Source: Gnetum montanum
Lineage: Eukaryota; Streptophyta; Gnetopsida; Gnetales; Gnetaceae
Assembly: GCA_015680685.1 (NCBI GenBank)
Contig: MNCI01037629.1
Span: 5,428-69,427 of the forward strand
DNA: 64,000 bases
Reading direction: 5' to 3'
Shown here: positions 41,848 through 53,956 of the stretch, piece after piece
Numbering within the stretch: position 1 is the first letter of the stretch
Layout: the number at the start of each line of letters is the position of its first letter
Notes under the pieces: model-generated
Database searches by the model: none
Seen by the model: only the letters and a program-made list of their open reading frames with translations
Told to the model about the DNA's origin: nothing
Translations under genes and position numbers: made by a program

Positions 41848-44430
41848 ATGGACCATCTAACGTCCAACATGTCTTCTCATAGGAGAGATGCATTTGAACC
41901 ACCGGTGCCACAAGAATGTCAGGTGGTATATAAACATCCCGATGAATATGTCCTTGATTTTACGTTCATCCTACATCAGGATGAACATCTTTGATGGCAA
42001 GACATGGAGGGTAGCATCGTGTTACCCCCTGACCGAGCAGCTCCTGCGATGCTGTACCACAATTTGGGCAGAATGGGCATCCAGGACCGAGTGGCGGAGT
42101 ATGTCATGGAGGACCATGACTTTCGGGACTATCGTCCCACGAAAGCTCAACGGACAAGAGATCAACAGCAAGCCGAGAGATATGAACAATAGAAGGGGAA
42201 ACACCTCAGTAACCCCTTATTCTTGCAAGGGCCACAAGACGATGGAGATCCTATATTTCATGATACTCATTCAACCGAACTTCACCTGGGGTCGCAGATC
42301 CTCCAGTCAGTCATCCAGAATCAACCTCCAAGTGACCATGATCCTCAAGGGGATGGTGGATCACGAAGCAAAGCTGGAAGAGATGACTACGGCCGTCACT
42401 AGGGTTGATGGGGAGATCGACGCCAAAGCGGTGATGATGCCTCTCCTTCTTCTCCGTCCTCCCCCTCTCCTTCACCTTCCTCCAACTCAAGTTTTGAGCG
42501 TCACAAGGGAAGGTTGGAGAGAAAGGACGGTGGTAAGCAGGTTCGAGCAGGGAAACGTGAGGGGGCACGCGACCAATCGCGTGGCCCTCGCCAGGATGAA
42601 AGAAGGGATAGCAAAAATCATCGTAGACGTCATAGTCCCCAACAGGACTATGATTCAGATGAGCCGTTGTTAGCTACTCAAAGCATGCTCCACATTGCAG
42701 AGGTAGTTCATATTCCAAGTAGGCACATGAAGGATAGTCGAATCAAGCATGTTGACATGAACAACATTCCCAGATTTGAAGGGGGATATAACTGTGATCC
42801 ATAGACCCACTTGCAGGCATTCCATGATGCTTGCACCCTACAAAATATTGATAACGATTGGCAATGATTGAAGTTGTTTCCCCAAACACTCATCAAAGAA
42901 GCCGAAAGTTGGTACCGATCCTTAGAGTAGGAATCAGTCAGAAGATGGAGTATGATGCTTGAAATCTTTAATGACAAATATCAAACGTACTCTAGAGTGG
43001 CAAATCTGAGAAGGCAAATCCAAGGTTGGAAGCAAGAGAATCATGAACCCTTGGATGCCGCCATGAGCAAGTATTACTCACTGTTGCATCGGTGCCCTGG
43101 TCATGGTTATTCTTAGCGGACATTGATGGGCTTTGTTTTGAAACGAGAAAGACCCTTGGTGTCTATGCCAAGGGACGACTGTCGGAGCTAAGGGTCCATC
43201 AGTTGCAACACCTCATTGATCAGGTGGGCAGGGAGGAAGGAGAACTCAAAAAAAAGGAGAGTGCTGAAGAATTCAACCGGGCCCCTTCCCTTAGAAAAAG
43301 GGGGATCCGATTTTGTGATGAGGATGAAGAGTCACCACTAGAAGCAGCAGTGAATCGGAAGACTTTGCCGTTACAAAATTTTGCATCTAAAATATCGGCA
43401 AAAGTGGATAAAATGTGGGACTCTTTGGATGAAAGATTCCAAAGTGTATTAAAAATTTTAGAAGAGTCCAAAGAGCAGGGTAGTGACCGTGATCGGTGCA
43501 GGAAGAGGGGAGCTGAACATACCCAACACAAAGGTAAGGGAAAAGTTGTTGCGGTTGAGCAGGTTATAGACTCTAACACCGAGGAGGATGATGGATGTGG
43601 CATATGCCAATATGAACATCCCAAGGGATGTTGTCTTATGGTGTCTCACCTACAAGAGTCTGGGATCTATGCCTTGAACCCTTGTTTGGCGCAGAGGTAG
43701 ATGCCCCGAAGGTTTCCTTATCCACAAGGCAACCCCAGGCGATTCCACCAGCAGCAGCAAGGATACTATCCAAGTGGAACGCCTCCGCAACCGTACGAGT
43801 ATTTCCAACAGTGGTAGCAACCACAAACATGGGGGATGCCACCTCCAAGGCAACAGTACCCTTACAAGCAACCAGATCCTTACGGGTACTATGTTCAGCA
43901 GCCCATCTCTCCAAGAGAGTCTTCCAGTCATGCGGCCTTTCCCAGTTACTATCACCCCTCTAAATATTTCAGACATCCATCTCCATCACCCAGGGGGACA
44001 AATCCACATCACTTCTACCCTCCTTCATCTTCTTTTGCCACTCCTCCACATCATCCCTCTCCGTTGCCACCTACTCCATCCATGTAGGGAGAAATACCGC
44101 CACAGCCACAACAACGAAACACTACGAGGGTTGTTAACTTACAACCGGCATCTAGGCTGAGTGGATCGGAACCCAAGCCACACAAACGTTCCTTCTTCCG
44201 ATCTAATAATCTGAATACACCCTCACCTATGCCTGTGGCTAATGCCTCAAAACCTACCAACGCCTCTACCATCATACCACCCGAGCAGTCCTCAGCTCCA
44301 CTGCAATCCAACGTCCAGACGGTCATGCTCACACATGCTGTGATCGACTGGATCAAAGCTAGTTCTCTTCCCCAAAAATTAACAAATCTGGGAAGCCCCC
44401 TAATCTATCTTTAGGTGGCTAGGAACAAGC
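41848..44430 (+). pseudogene. Gag of element D, decayed
   Basis: The ATG at 41848 (MDHLTSNMSSHRRDAFEPP) opens a frame that continues, apart from TGA/TAG codons, to a frameshift near 43120. Blocks: VYKHPDEYVLDFTFI, a Ser/Pro/Arg-rich low-complexity region (42430-42650), NNIPRFEGGYN, AESWYRSLE, KTLGVYAKGRLSELRVHQLQ, then a CGICQYEHPKGC zinc knuckle (about 43590-43630) and a Pro/Gln/Tyr-rich tail. Gag and protease share one frame, so a Gag-Pol fusion is likely. Function by family: capsid assembly and RNA packaging. Confidence 0.8.
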
Positions 44431-47400
44431 CATGCAAAGCTCTTCTAGACTCAGGGTCGGGGGTTAATCTAATCTCTCATGATATGTACAAGAACTGAAA
44501 CCTGCCCCTGCTAAAGAAGAGCAACATTTAGCTCGAGTTAGCAGATCAATCCATCACCATTCCTTTGGGTTTGGTGGAGGACATTGTGACCACCGTCTGT
44601 GGGTGGTCCTACCCTACTAACTTCCTAGTCATCCGTGTTGAAAACTGTAAGGGGAACTTCCCAATCATCATGGGAAGAGCCTGGCTAAGCATGGTGGATG
44701 CACAACTAGGACTCCGAGATCTGTCCCTAAAAATTTCACAGGAAAATCCTTTCAGGAAGATCGAGAAGAAAAGAGTTCCATGCATCGTGTACAGTGACTC
44801 AGGGTGCAACTATGTGCAGCAGCTATGGTCCGCTAAGCGGACATCCATTCAAGCATGTAGTCGTGTACTGAGGAATCACAAATTCAGCAGTGCCTATACA
44901 CAGTAGCCACTACACAAGAGGACACCCAATGGTTGATAGCGGATCCTACTAGCAGCACAATCTACATGGAACTGTCTGAGGGGCTAGTGCAAGCCTATAT
45001 TGACAGCATAGATGTGATGAAGGATATTCATCGACAAACCTCCATCGTTGATGACTTTGATGACTGGGGAAAGCTAGAGATCCCTGAGCGCTTCAAGCAA
45101 GAGCCCCTTGAACTAAAATCCCTACCAGCTCATTTAGAGTATGCATTCTTGTAAAATGGCAAGTCGGTAATTATCAACACTTCCCTTGCTCCTAAACAGA
45201 AAAATAAGTTGCTTGTGATGGTAAACAAATGGGTTTCTACATTCACGTGGTCCTATTCCAAGCTGGCTAGAGTTGATCCCAGGATCTGCCAGCACCGGGT
45301 CTACCTTGACCCTTCCATGAAGCCACGACGACAGCCACAAAGACAGTTGAATCCCAAGTTGAAGCAGATAGTAAAGGAGGAAATTGAACAATTTCTTAAT
45401 GCGGGATTCATCTATTCAGTCGTCGATAGTGAATGGGTTAGCCCACTCGTTATCGTACCCAAGAAAGGTGGTAAGTGGAGGGTCTGTATTGATTTTTGGT
45501 TGCTCAATATGGCAACTTTCAAGGACCACTTCCTGCTCCCATTTGTGGACCAGGTGTTGGACACAATCGCAGGACACCAATATTACAGCTTTTTGGATGG
45601 TTATAGTGGTTATAACCAGATTCAAATCGCACTAGAGGACCAGGCCAAAACTACTTTCACAAGTCCATGGGGGACTTTTGCATATAAGAAGATGCCCTTT
45701 GGCCTGTGTAATGCACCTGCAACATTCCAACACCTTGTCTTGAGCATCTTCCAGCAACAAATCGACAATGGTGTAGAAGTCTTCATGGATGACTTCTCCA
45801 CCTATGGTGCCACGTTCGAGCAAGCATTGGACTGCCTAGAGAAAGTTCTAAAGAGGTGTGTAGACATCAATCTGCGGCTCAACTGGCAAAAGAGCCGTTT
45901 GATGGTCCAGGAGGGCATAGTGTTGGGGCATCTCATTTCATCAACAGGGATCAACGTAGACCCTGAAAAGATCAGGGTTATCCAAGGAATTACCCGCCAA
46001 CCAAGTACTGTCAAAGATGTGGTCATTCCTTGGGCACACTGGTTACTACCGACGCTTCATTGAACACTTCTCGAAGATAGCTCGACCGTTGGTAGAACTT
46101 ACAAAGAAGGATGCTCTGTTTGTCTAGATCAAGGAATGCGAGTCCGCATTCCAAGAGCTAAAGCAAGAACTCGTAGAAGCTCTGGTTCTACGGGCACCTG
46201 ATTGATCCAGACCTTTCCATATTATGAAGGATGCCTCCAACTACGCTTTGGGAGCCGTGCTTACATAGTGTGATGATCAGAAACATCTGTATTATATCCA
46301 TTGTGCAAGCCATAGCATTGTGGGTGCATAACTAAACTACACCACCACTGAGAAAGAATTGATGGCGGTGGTGTTCACATTGGATAAATTCCGGCACTAT
46401 GTGCTCAGATACGAGGTGTTTGTCCACACAGACCATAGTGCTATCCGGTTCCTGATGAACAAACCAACGGTAATCCCCTGCATAATCCAGTGGCTAGGGA
46501 TTCTTCAAGAGTTTGATCTAACCATGGTAGATAGAAAGGGGTCCGAGAATATGGTCGTTGACCATTTGTCTCGGTTATGATGGGATAACGCAGAAGAGAA
46601 GGAGCCTTTATCCGACCAGTTTCCAGATGAACTCCTCTTCACAGGCACCGTTGATCCTCAAGCACCCAAGGAATCTCCTTGGTTCAACCACATCCTTAGC
46701 TACCTTACAACACAGGAGCTGCTAAAAGAATGAAACCACCGACAGAAATAGCAATTTCTCCATAAGGCCAAGCATTTCATGGAAATCAATGACCACCTCT
46801 ACAAGGTATGCGTAGACAGCTTGATTCGATGGTGTGTCCCTGATGCTGATACATTTCGCATCCTCCATGATGCTCACGAGGGCCCTTGTGGGGGCCACTA
46901 TGTTGGACACAGAACGACCATTAAAATCCTCCTTGCAGGGTATTATTGGCCTACACTCTTCAGGGATGCACAATAGTTCACCCGCTCCTGTGAACGATGC
47001 CAATGAGATGGTGGGATGTTGGCATAGTTGGAGGGACCTCAATAGTGGATTCAACCATTGGAGCCCTTTGACATCTGGGGTATTAACCTCATGGGGTCCA
47101 TCATTCCCTTATCAAATGGAAAGGCATATATCATCGTGGTGGTGGACTACTATACAAAGTTGGCAAAAGCGGTAGCCGTCATCAACTGTTCTTCCAACAC
47201 CGCCGCACGATTTGTTTAACAACAAATCGTTACCAGGTTTGGAGTGCCTCGTGGACTCATTTCTGATAATGGGATGCACTTCACGGGGGTTACTTTTCGT
47301 AAACTCATGCAACGCTTAGGGGTAACACACAAATTTACAACACCTTATCACCCCCAAGCCAATGGGTAGGCTGAAGTCACAAATAGGGAAATTACTAAGA

Positions 47401-48029
47401 TCCTTACATGAACAATTAGCAAATATAGGAGGGACTGGAGTACCAAGCTTAATGATGCCCTATGGGCCTATCGCTCCACCTGGAAACTTCCTGTAGGGTA
47501 CTCTCCCTGTGAGTTAGTGTACGGTAAGTTGCCAACACTTCCAATCCAAGTAGAACTCTGGACACTATCCACCGCCTGTGACCTCGACCTCGACCTACCA
47601 CTAGCACAGCGAGAATGATTAATCAACTTAAGTGTGCTAGATGAGAACCGATTAGTAGCCCTATTTTCCAATGAAACCCACAAGTCCTACAACAAGAAAA
47701 GACATGATCTTAAGATTCAGAAGGTCACATTTCGGTGTGGAGACAAGGTATTGCATTGGAATCCCTCACATGTATCCCAATCGACAAAGTTTCAGACGCT
47801 ATGGGAGGGACCATATATTGTCTCCGAAACCTTCCCATTTGGGGCCTTACTAATTCACAAACCTGGGGATCCCACCAGAACACAGTTGGTCAGCCGCCAA
47901 CAACTCAAACCTTTCCATGAGTTTCAGGCAGCCAGTGTCACAGCCTTATCATCAGCCAGTCATCCACGCTCCATCTTTCATATCTTCTCCTTTCCACTCA
48001 GTCGTGGGGGAGACCCTCCTCTCTGCTGA
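44431..48029 (+). pseudogene. Pol of element D: protease, RT, RNase H, integrase, decayed
   Basis: Protease KALLDSGSGVNLIS (about 44437-44480) and FPIIMGRAWLS. RT is the best-preserved domain, open for 284 codons at 45209-46063: GGKWRVCIDF, FLDGYSGYNQIQ, MPFGLCNAPATFQ and catalytic VEVFMDDF at about 45776-45796. RNase H: KELMAVVFTLDKFRHYVL and HTDHSAIRFLM. Integrase: GGHYVGHRTTIKIL and C..C of the zinc region, WGINLMG (the first catalytic Asp replaced by Asn, inactivating), VDYYTK, LISDNGMHF, then WEGPYIV (GPY/F). It ends LSRGGDPPLC at 48029. At least two frameshifts and several TAG/TGA codons are present. Confidence 0.88.
47998..48010 (+). promoter_or_regulatory. PPT-like motif at the end of pol, element D
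   Basis: TCAGTCGTGGGGG, encoding part of the terminal LSRGG. It is identical to the sequence before the 3' LTR (52925-52937) and has a counterpart at the end of pol in element C (37618-37630). It may act as an extra plus-strand primer; this is inferred from identity only. Confidence 0.5.
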
Positions 48030-49593
48030 TCCATTTCACTGCACCCCTCACCATTTTATCATTTTTTGTTTTACACTTTTTTGTTTTCTATTTTTTTTAT
48101 TTCCCCTTCTTTGTTTTCTACCCTTTTTGTTTTCCAATTTTTTGTTTTACAATTTTTTGTTTTACACTTCTTTATTTTCCATGTTTGTGTTCTTTTTGTT
48201 TACTTTTTGTCATCATCCTATTGTTTGGCGCAGTCGATTTTCATTATGATCTGTACTGAAATAATCTTCCTAGTTTTCTGGTTCTCACCTTTGCATGGTT
48301 GTCCTTGGTTTTACAACGTTCCACTTCATACACTCGGCAGTGAGTCCATATCATCCACCCACTCACCATCTCATGGTTTTCCTTGTGTCGTGCACATCCA
48401 ACCCCTTCAATTAAAAACGTTTTAATGAATGTGTGACTTGTGTAGTTCCCAGACTGAGGGATGACCCAATGGTTTGAATCGGGTGTGACTTCAAGGGGAG
48501 TGCTTTATTTGTTGTTCTGTTCTATTCCCCGGGTTACTGGTGTGTCCTCACAGTTTTCCCCCCACTCCAAGTGTCTCTCCACGGAAGTTTTTTTTGGGCA
48601 GCCCGACCTTGCATGGTGTGGTCCTCATTCAAGAGAAAAAAATTTTAAAAGAAAAAAAATAGAGAGAAAAAGCACAAAATAAACAAAAAACAAAATAAAT
48701 TGAGGATTCAAAGCACACCCCTAGGTTGGATGCATGCACACACGCATGGATCTTCGCATGGTGTGGTTCCCCCGCACAAAAAGAAAAAAAAAACATATCA
48801 CAATGGGAATTCAAAGCACACCCCTTAGACCGCCTCTCACAGGCCACCCACATTTGTTATGGGACTTCCTTGGTCCCCTCTAACTTTGTCCCATTTCACT
48901 TCCCTCTTTTCACGTTTCCTAGTGTGGTGGTTTTCTGTGTGATCATTCTTGTTTCCTTGGGGGATGGTTGGGACTTCGTCTAGAGCTACGAGGTCACTAG
49001 TCGCTGATGGTTTTAGGTCTGATTTTAGGAAGGTTCTACCGAGTCACTTAACCATGCCTACACATGGGGTTTCATGTGGCTGATACTCGGACTTTCCATT
49101 TTCTCATCTCCTTCCATTCCCGCTTCTCTTCGTACTCACCTCACTGCCCTTTTTATGTTGTGTGTTCGTCGTGTTTCCTGTTGGTCTCTCATGCCTTGGC
49201 GGGTTTCTCTTAGTTTGGCATCTTCACTAGTAACACCATTTATTGGCTCCCGGGCCCACGGACCCTAGTGTCGAGGGTATGCAGGGGTTATACAACTGTT
49301 GCCTGCTATGGGGAGGACCCACCTGCATATTGTTGGTTTTTCCTGTTAAGTTTCCACTCCTTTGGATTTCTTGGTTCATTATTTCAGTGTCCCATTGTTC
49401 AATTTCATCCTTGCTTGAGTTCTTTGTGACCCACGTTCTCCAATTTTATTTTATTTTTCGTGCTTAATTCCCTTCCTCTTATCTTTAGCCATGATTAGGC
49501 CTTTTCTACACTTCAATCGCCTCAATTTGGATTTTTAAATTTTTCATTTCGGGTGTTTTTTGGGTTGGTCAACATTGGTCCACGAGTGAACAG
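48030..49593 (+). other. Post-pol spacer of element D
   Basis: Starts with a T-rich stretch of TTTTTGTTTTAC-type units (48050-48200). A block containing GCATGGTGTGGTYC, an A-rich run and ATTCAAAGCACACCCCT occurs twice (about 48612-48722 and 48757-48833); element C has one copy (38175-38240). No coding capacity is recognised. Confidence 0.5.
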
Positions 49594-49673
49594 TGCTGCG
49601 TATATGGGGCCCTGTATATGCAGCCGCTGTGTATACGCGGCCTCGTCGACGCAGTGCCCAACCCTTATAAATA
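49594..49673 (+). promoter_or_regulatory. Internal promoter-like region upstream of ORF2, element D
   Basis: GC-rich repeats with TGCGTATATGGGGCCC, CTGTATATGCAGCC, GTGTATACGCGGCC and GTCGACGCAG lead into TATAAATA at 49666-49673. The LTR U3 of the same element has the same arrangement (GTATACG and GGGCC units, then TATAAATA). This suggests a second, LTR-like promoter driving ORF2. Function is inferred; no transcript evidence is available. Confidence 0.5.
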
Positions 49674-49818
49674 CCCCACCGCACTTTGTATTTTTCATCA
49701 TTTGGAGTCCAAATTAAGGGGAATTTTTACCGTTTTTTCTGCCTAACCCTTCCCAACGCACCTACATTCAATCGCGTGTCCGCATCCACCTATCCTTTCC
49801 CTTTTACACAACCCGGAG

Positions 49819-50037
49819 GTATGCACTTAGTCGTGGGGAGGGGGGTGGTGCTCTTGTGTAATTAATTAATTAGTTGTTAATTACAAAACCTTTGGCCCTA
49901 ACCCCTAACTTCACACTCCGAGAGACTTAACAATGTGCCTGTGCCATTAACATAACTTGGTCAAGCTGAAAAAGGTATATACAGACCATTTTAGGCTACT
50001 TTTGAATGGTCTAACGGATGGTTATGTTTGTTTTCAG
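49819..50037 (+). other. Possible leader intron ending at the ORF2 start
   Basis: A donor-like GAG|GTATGC at 49818/49819 and an acceptor-like TTTGTTTTCAG ending at 50037 enclose 219 AT-rich bases; the ATG of ORF2 follows the AG immediately. A PPT-like TTAGTCGTGGGG (49827-49838) lies inside. Element C keeps an acceptor-like CAG before ATGG at 39140, but its donor position reads GAGGATC. Confidence 0.4.
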
Positions 50038-52689
50038 ATGGCACCCAAACCGTCGCACCCAAGGGACGAAGGATCATCGCAACCAAGGGACAAGCGCCCA
50101 CGTACAGGAGGGGGATGAGGAGTGCAACCGCTAGAGTATGTGGAGGGTTCTCATGCAACTAGACCCTTCCGCGAATGACTTGACGTGGAATCTGTCCACC
50201 AGATTCCCGAAGAGAAGATTCCTGACATGCAATCACTAGGGGACGAGACGCCTGGGATAGCACCGCGACTTAAGGTCACATTGACCCAAGCCTACCTTGA
50301 TGCTATCATGCCACGCGAGGTGCAACGAACAATCCTCCAAGAGTTAAATTTTGGGCCATTCCTCGAGAACACTCCAAAAGCTGTGAGACTTCAATTGTAG
50401 AGCTCTCCAATGTGGCCAATCATCACAACCAGTGGTGAATGGTACTTAGGAGAAACATATCTCTTCTGGACAAATCGGCAGCCAGGGTCAAGAATAAGAA
50501 TCAAGGAAATATATGTCTCTTACTCTTCAAAGGCAATAGTGCAAGCTCTGGGGTTGCCCGAAACTGGGGCAGATGTGGTGAAAATTCCTAAGTAGGCTGA
50601 TCTAGGGGTAAAGGTGCAATGGATCCAACGGTGCTATGGAGTAGAGTGCAAGGATTTCGGCTCCTTGACCACAGCGAAGAGAGTCTATTCAAAGGTAGTG
50701 TCTTACCATCTGAATCCAACGGTAAGACCTAGCAAAATCACTGCCTTCTCTGCTCGTGCGTGTGCCGCCTTGAGTGGGAAATTTCCCATGAGTCTTCCAC
50801 AGCTATTGTTTTTGGAAATTGAAAAGAGGTTCGCAGAGAACGAACATGGAAGACGTGCTCTCCCTTTTCCCTGCCTAATCCGAAAGCTATGCAAACGGCC
50901 AAGGATAGCATGGTACTCTAATGATACCATTTGGCATGCCCCAATTACCTCGTGGCGAGAAATGATGAAAGAAAAAACGCCTACCGCCACACAGATAGAG
51001 GAAGAGCAGCAACCACCTCCACCACCTGTGCAAACAACGCAGCCGGGCTCGCAAANAAGCACCCCAGATGTATCAGTTGCAACCCAGCAGTTATTCCCTG
51101 AAATCTTAGGGAATGTTGCTACCTTCTTGGTAAGCTTGGAGGATGATGAGGGAGCGACGGTCCTGGTGATGCAGCACCAGGGACAAGAGGTTGCGGCCGA
51201 AGTGGTTGTTGATACCATTGCTACCGCTCTCAATGCACCAACAACACCTATACCAGACATCCATGGACTACAAGATGTACAAATGTCTGTCGGAACTTTA
51301 CATAGCAAGATGGATGCAGCCCAACATGAAGAAATGTTGGACCGACTGGTAGGAACCGGGCAACCACTTCCGGATGTCTTTGATCTTTCGAACAACATCA
51401 CTGCAACCCAGTCGGAGCTGCTAACGGCAAGGGGCAAGAGCCTTGTTTTGGAGGGGCAACTAGAGGTCGCTCAAGCTGCTTGTTAGCACTTGGCAATGGA
51501 GGTTGCCCAATTAAGGACCTAGCTTGTCGATCTAGCCATCCTCAACCATGAAATCACCAGAGATGAAGCTTTCCAACAACTTCAGCTTAAACTTCAGGTT
51601 GTTGAGGATGAAAGGGAGACGGTAATCCTAGACAAGTCCACAGCAGATGCCCAAGCGTATCATTTAAAGAAGAACTTGACATAGGTTTGCCAGGAGAACG
51701 TACAACTGACCACCGAAGTTCATCACTTGCGCAATGTTGGTGTAGAGAACGAGCACATGAAGGATTTCATCCACCAATAGCAGGAAGAGCTAGCCAGGGT
51801 GAACACAGATATAAGAAGATTGGCTGCTGAGAATTAGAATCTGTCAATGGAGGAAGTTTGGGCATTGCGACAGAAATCTGCAATCGAAATTGCCGCTTGG
51901 AAGAACGAGGCCCTAAAGTTTGAAAGAGTCAAAAATCATTACAGGGACTAAGTGGGACTGCAGAAAGAGGTGAACGAGAAGCACATTCAAGTCGCTAAGG
52001 CCTAGATGAACCAAGTGCTCTAGCAGCTTCGAGAAGGAGGCAATGTATGGCCATCCATCTTCGATGGATTGAACGCCTACAACAAAGTGGAAATCCGCCT
52101 AAAGGGGCTACAAATTGAAGAAATGACAAAATACATGGAGTTAGCCAACCTTCGGTATGTAAACCTGGCTATGCTCACAGCCATGAGGCCGCAGTTAGAG
52201 TTAGAAAAATAGGTGGCTGCCTTGTATTCTCTATACGAGGGTGAGTTCCAAGTGCACAAGGAAACAAAACAGAAGCTGGCAACAGCCAACGTGGAACTTG
52301 AGGTCCTCCGTACAAGCTTTGAAGGCCAACGTACCGTTGCAGAGGACCTGGCCCAAAGAATGAGTGACTACCAACAACTACAAGCATCAATCTGAGCATT
52401 CGATACTAAACGCAAATAGTTCACAGCCTGGTTCATCAATTTGAAAGAACTCATCCCGACGCTACCTTGCCCTTGGGAAATTCCAGTTCCAGCACACATT
52501 GGAGAAGCTACCTGGACCATGAACGATCCCAGAAGCAAAGAAGAGAAAATGAGGGCTCTCTTGGAGGCATTTCGACTATCTCCAAAAGTTGTAGCTATCG
52601 CAGGGCTACCGACATCCGTGCCGCCACCAATGCATGCGCCAGAGGCTGGAGGGTGTCCATCAAAACTACCACCCCCAGGGACAATGTGA
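50038..52689 (+). pseudogene. ORF2 of element D: long coiled-coil protein, interrupted only by nonsense codons
   Basis: One frame runs 884 codons from the ATG at 50038 to the TGA at 52687-52689 with no frameshift. About fifteen in-frame stops interrupt it, nearly all TAG or TGA. Predicted layout: basic, Pro-rich N-terminus (MAPKPSHPRD..., KRPRT); a globular part of about residues 50-310 (WYLGETYLFW, ALGLPETGAD, LNPTVRPSKI, LPFPCLIRKLC); a Pro/Gln-rich linker with one undetermined base at 51056; then roughly 500 residues of coiled coil; Pro-rich C-terminus. No signal peptide or membrane helix is visible. The globular part resembles the 'putative plant transposon protein' domain of Athila-group second ORFs (from memory). 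Role unknown. Element A carries the same protein. Confidence 0.75.
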
Positions 52690-52924
52690 TCTCCTCCAGC
52701 AATTTTGTACATCTTCTTACATTGTAGAGGCTCTAGGACCAACAAGGTCTCCAATTTTGTCTCTAAACGTCGTCATTTTTGAAATTTGTCCTCCTCTGTT
52801 TCTCAGGCACTTGGTCAATTCATGTTGTGTCATGTGTATGTCATTTATGTGTTTCAGTTATGTGTGTTGAAAATAAGAATTCATACCTTCCAAATTGTAA
52901 AGTAACTCGAGGACAAGTTTTTGC

Positions 52925-52939
52925 TCAGTCGTGGGGGTA
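52925..52939 (+). promoter_or_regulatory. Polypurine tract of element D
   Basis: TCAGTCGTGGGGGTA directly before the 3' LTR (52940), primer for plus-strand synthesis. Confidence 0.85.
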
Positions 52940-53830
52940 TGATGAAGTGTCAAAAGTCAATGTGTTGATTGGGCCGCGTATACGTGGCCACCCTGCATTG
53001 ACGAGGCCCCGTATACGCAACCCCCTTTGCCGAATCTATAAATATGAGGGCCTTCCGCCTCATTTAGGCATCTTTTGAGTAGTGATAGTGAAGCTCTTGC
53101 AGTTTGCTCTCACAAGAGATAGAATATTTTCCAAGTGCCTGTAGCAGGTGTATAAAAAGCGATCGAATCTTTATTCGAGCATTGATGTATCTAAGCCCAT
53201 TGGCGTGACGGCAATAAAGACGAACTGTTCATGCAATCCTTGCAGCATTTGGACTTAGTTGTTTCATGAATTTAATAGTTTAAGATGTTTATGCTTTATT
53301 AATCATTTGTTTATACTTTACTAGTTACATGTCAATTATTTATGTTTTCATTATTATAATTTCAATCGTTAGTGTTCATTCGTAGTTTGTAAAAGACATA
53401 AGTACGACCATCTCGAATGTAATCCAAACACTTGGTAAACCCAGCAACGCTTAACGTCTGGTACCCCAGCAGTGTTAGGAAATGCTTAGAACATGCTCAG
53501 AAGATGGGACCGGATGCTTATGCTAGGAGTAGTTAGGATATACACTAGGATAATTAGAGATTAGATAATAGTTATTCATTACTTTCATACCTTACTTAGT
53601 CATCGAAAAAGATAATTAAAAAGATATAAAAATCATTAGCCTTAGTCTCACTTAACCATCGCAATAGAACTTTACAAGTGAGATTAGGATGACAACGACC
53701 GTTCTAACCCAAGGTTTCACTGGTTAGAAGTCTGGTGCATGTTAAGTGCTTACAAGCTACGGAGTTCGACCGGATTGCGCGTGAACGCGTATTCGTATGG
53801 TTGAGTGTAGGGATACCTAGCCACTCATCA
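52940..53830 (+). repeat. 3' LTR of element D (891 bp)
   Basis: TGATGAAGTG ... CACTCATCA. It matches the 5' LTR closely but has one GC-rich U3 unit fewer (about 16 bp) and keeps GTATACG where the 5' copy has GTTGACG. Confidence 0.93.
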
Positions 53831-53942
53831 CCTACTTATTTGAGATTTTGCAAAGTATCAAACAATCAAATGATATAATAGAATGAACATCTACAATATT
53901 TATTTATCATATTAGACATTTTCTTAATTTGTGTATGTTCTC

Positions 53943-53956
53943 CTTGTACAAGGCCA
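53943..53956. repeat. Left target-site duplication of the LINE
   Basis: CTTGTACAAGGCCA, repeated exactly at 59779-59792. The first ten bases form the palindrome CTTGTACAAG. Confidence 0.85.

Larger units (their letters stand above)
40794..53830 (+). mobile_element. Athila-type LTR retrotransposon with second ORF, full length (element D)
   Basis: 13.0-kb element in the order 5' LTR, PBS, gag, pol, spacer with internal promoter-like sequence, ORF2, PPT, 3' LTR. The flanks CGTAC (40789-40793) and CCTAC (53831-53835) are a 5-bp target duplication with one mismatch. The LTRs look about 95 % identical, plus one U3 repeat-unit difference. Gag-pol needs only a few frameshift corrections and ORF2 none; most damage is single nonsense codons. 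The branch is Athila, for the same reasons as element C. Confidence 0.92.

Noticed and set aside
50703-51437. 244-codon open frame on the minus strand
   Set aside because: Antisense shadow of the conserved ORF2 frame of element D; it has no domain and the sense frame explains the base composition.
50038-52689. ORF2 as an envelope gene
   Set aside because: No signal peptide, membrane helix or cleavage-like site is visible; the sequence is mainly coiled coil.
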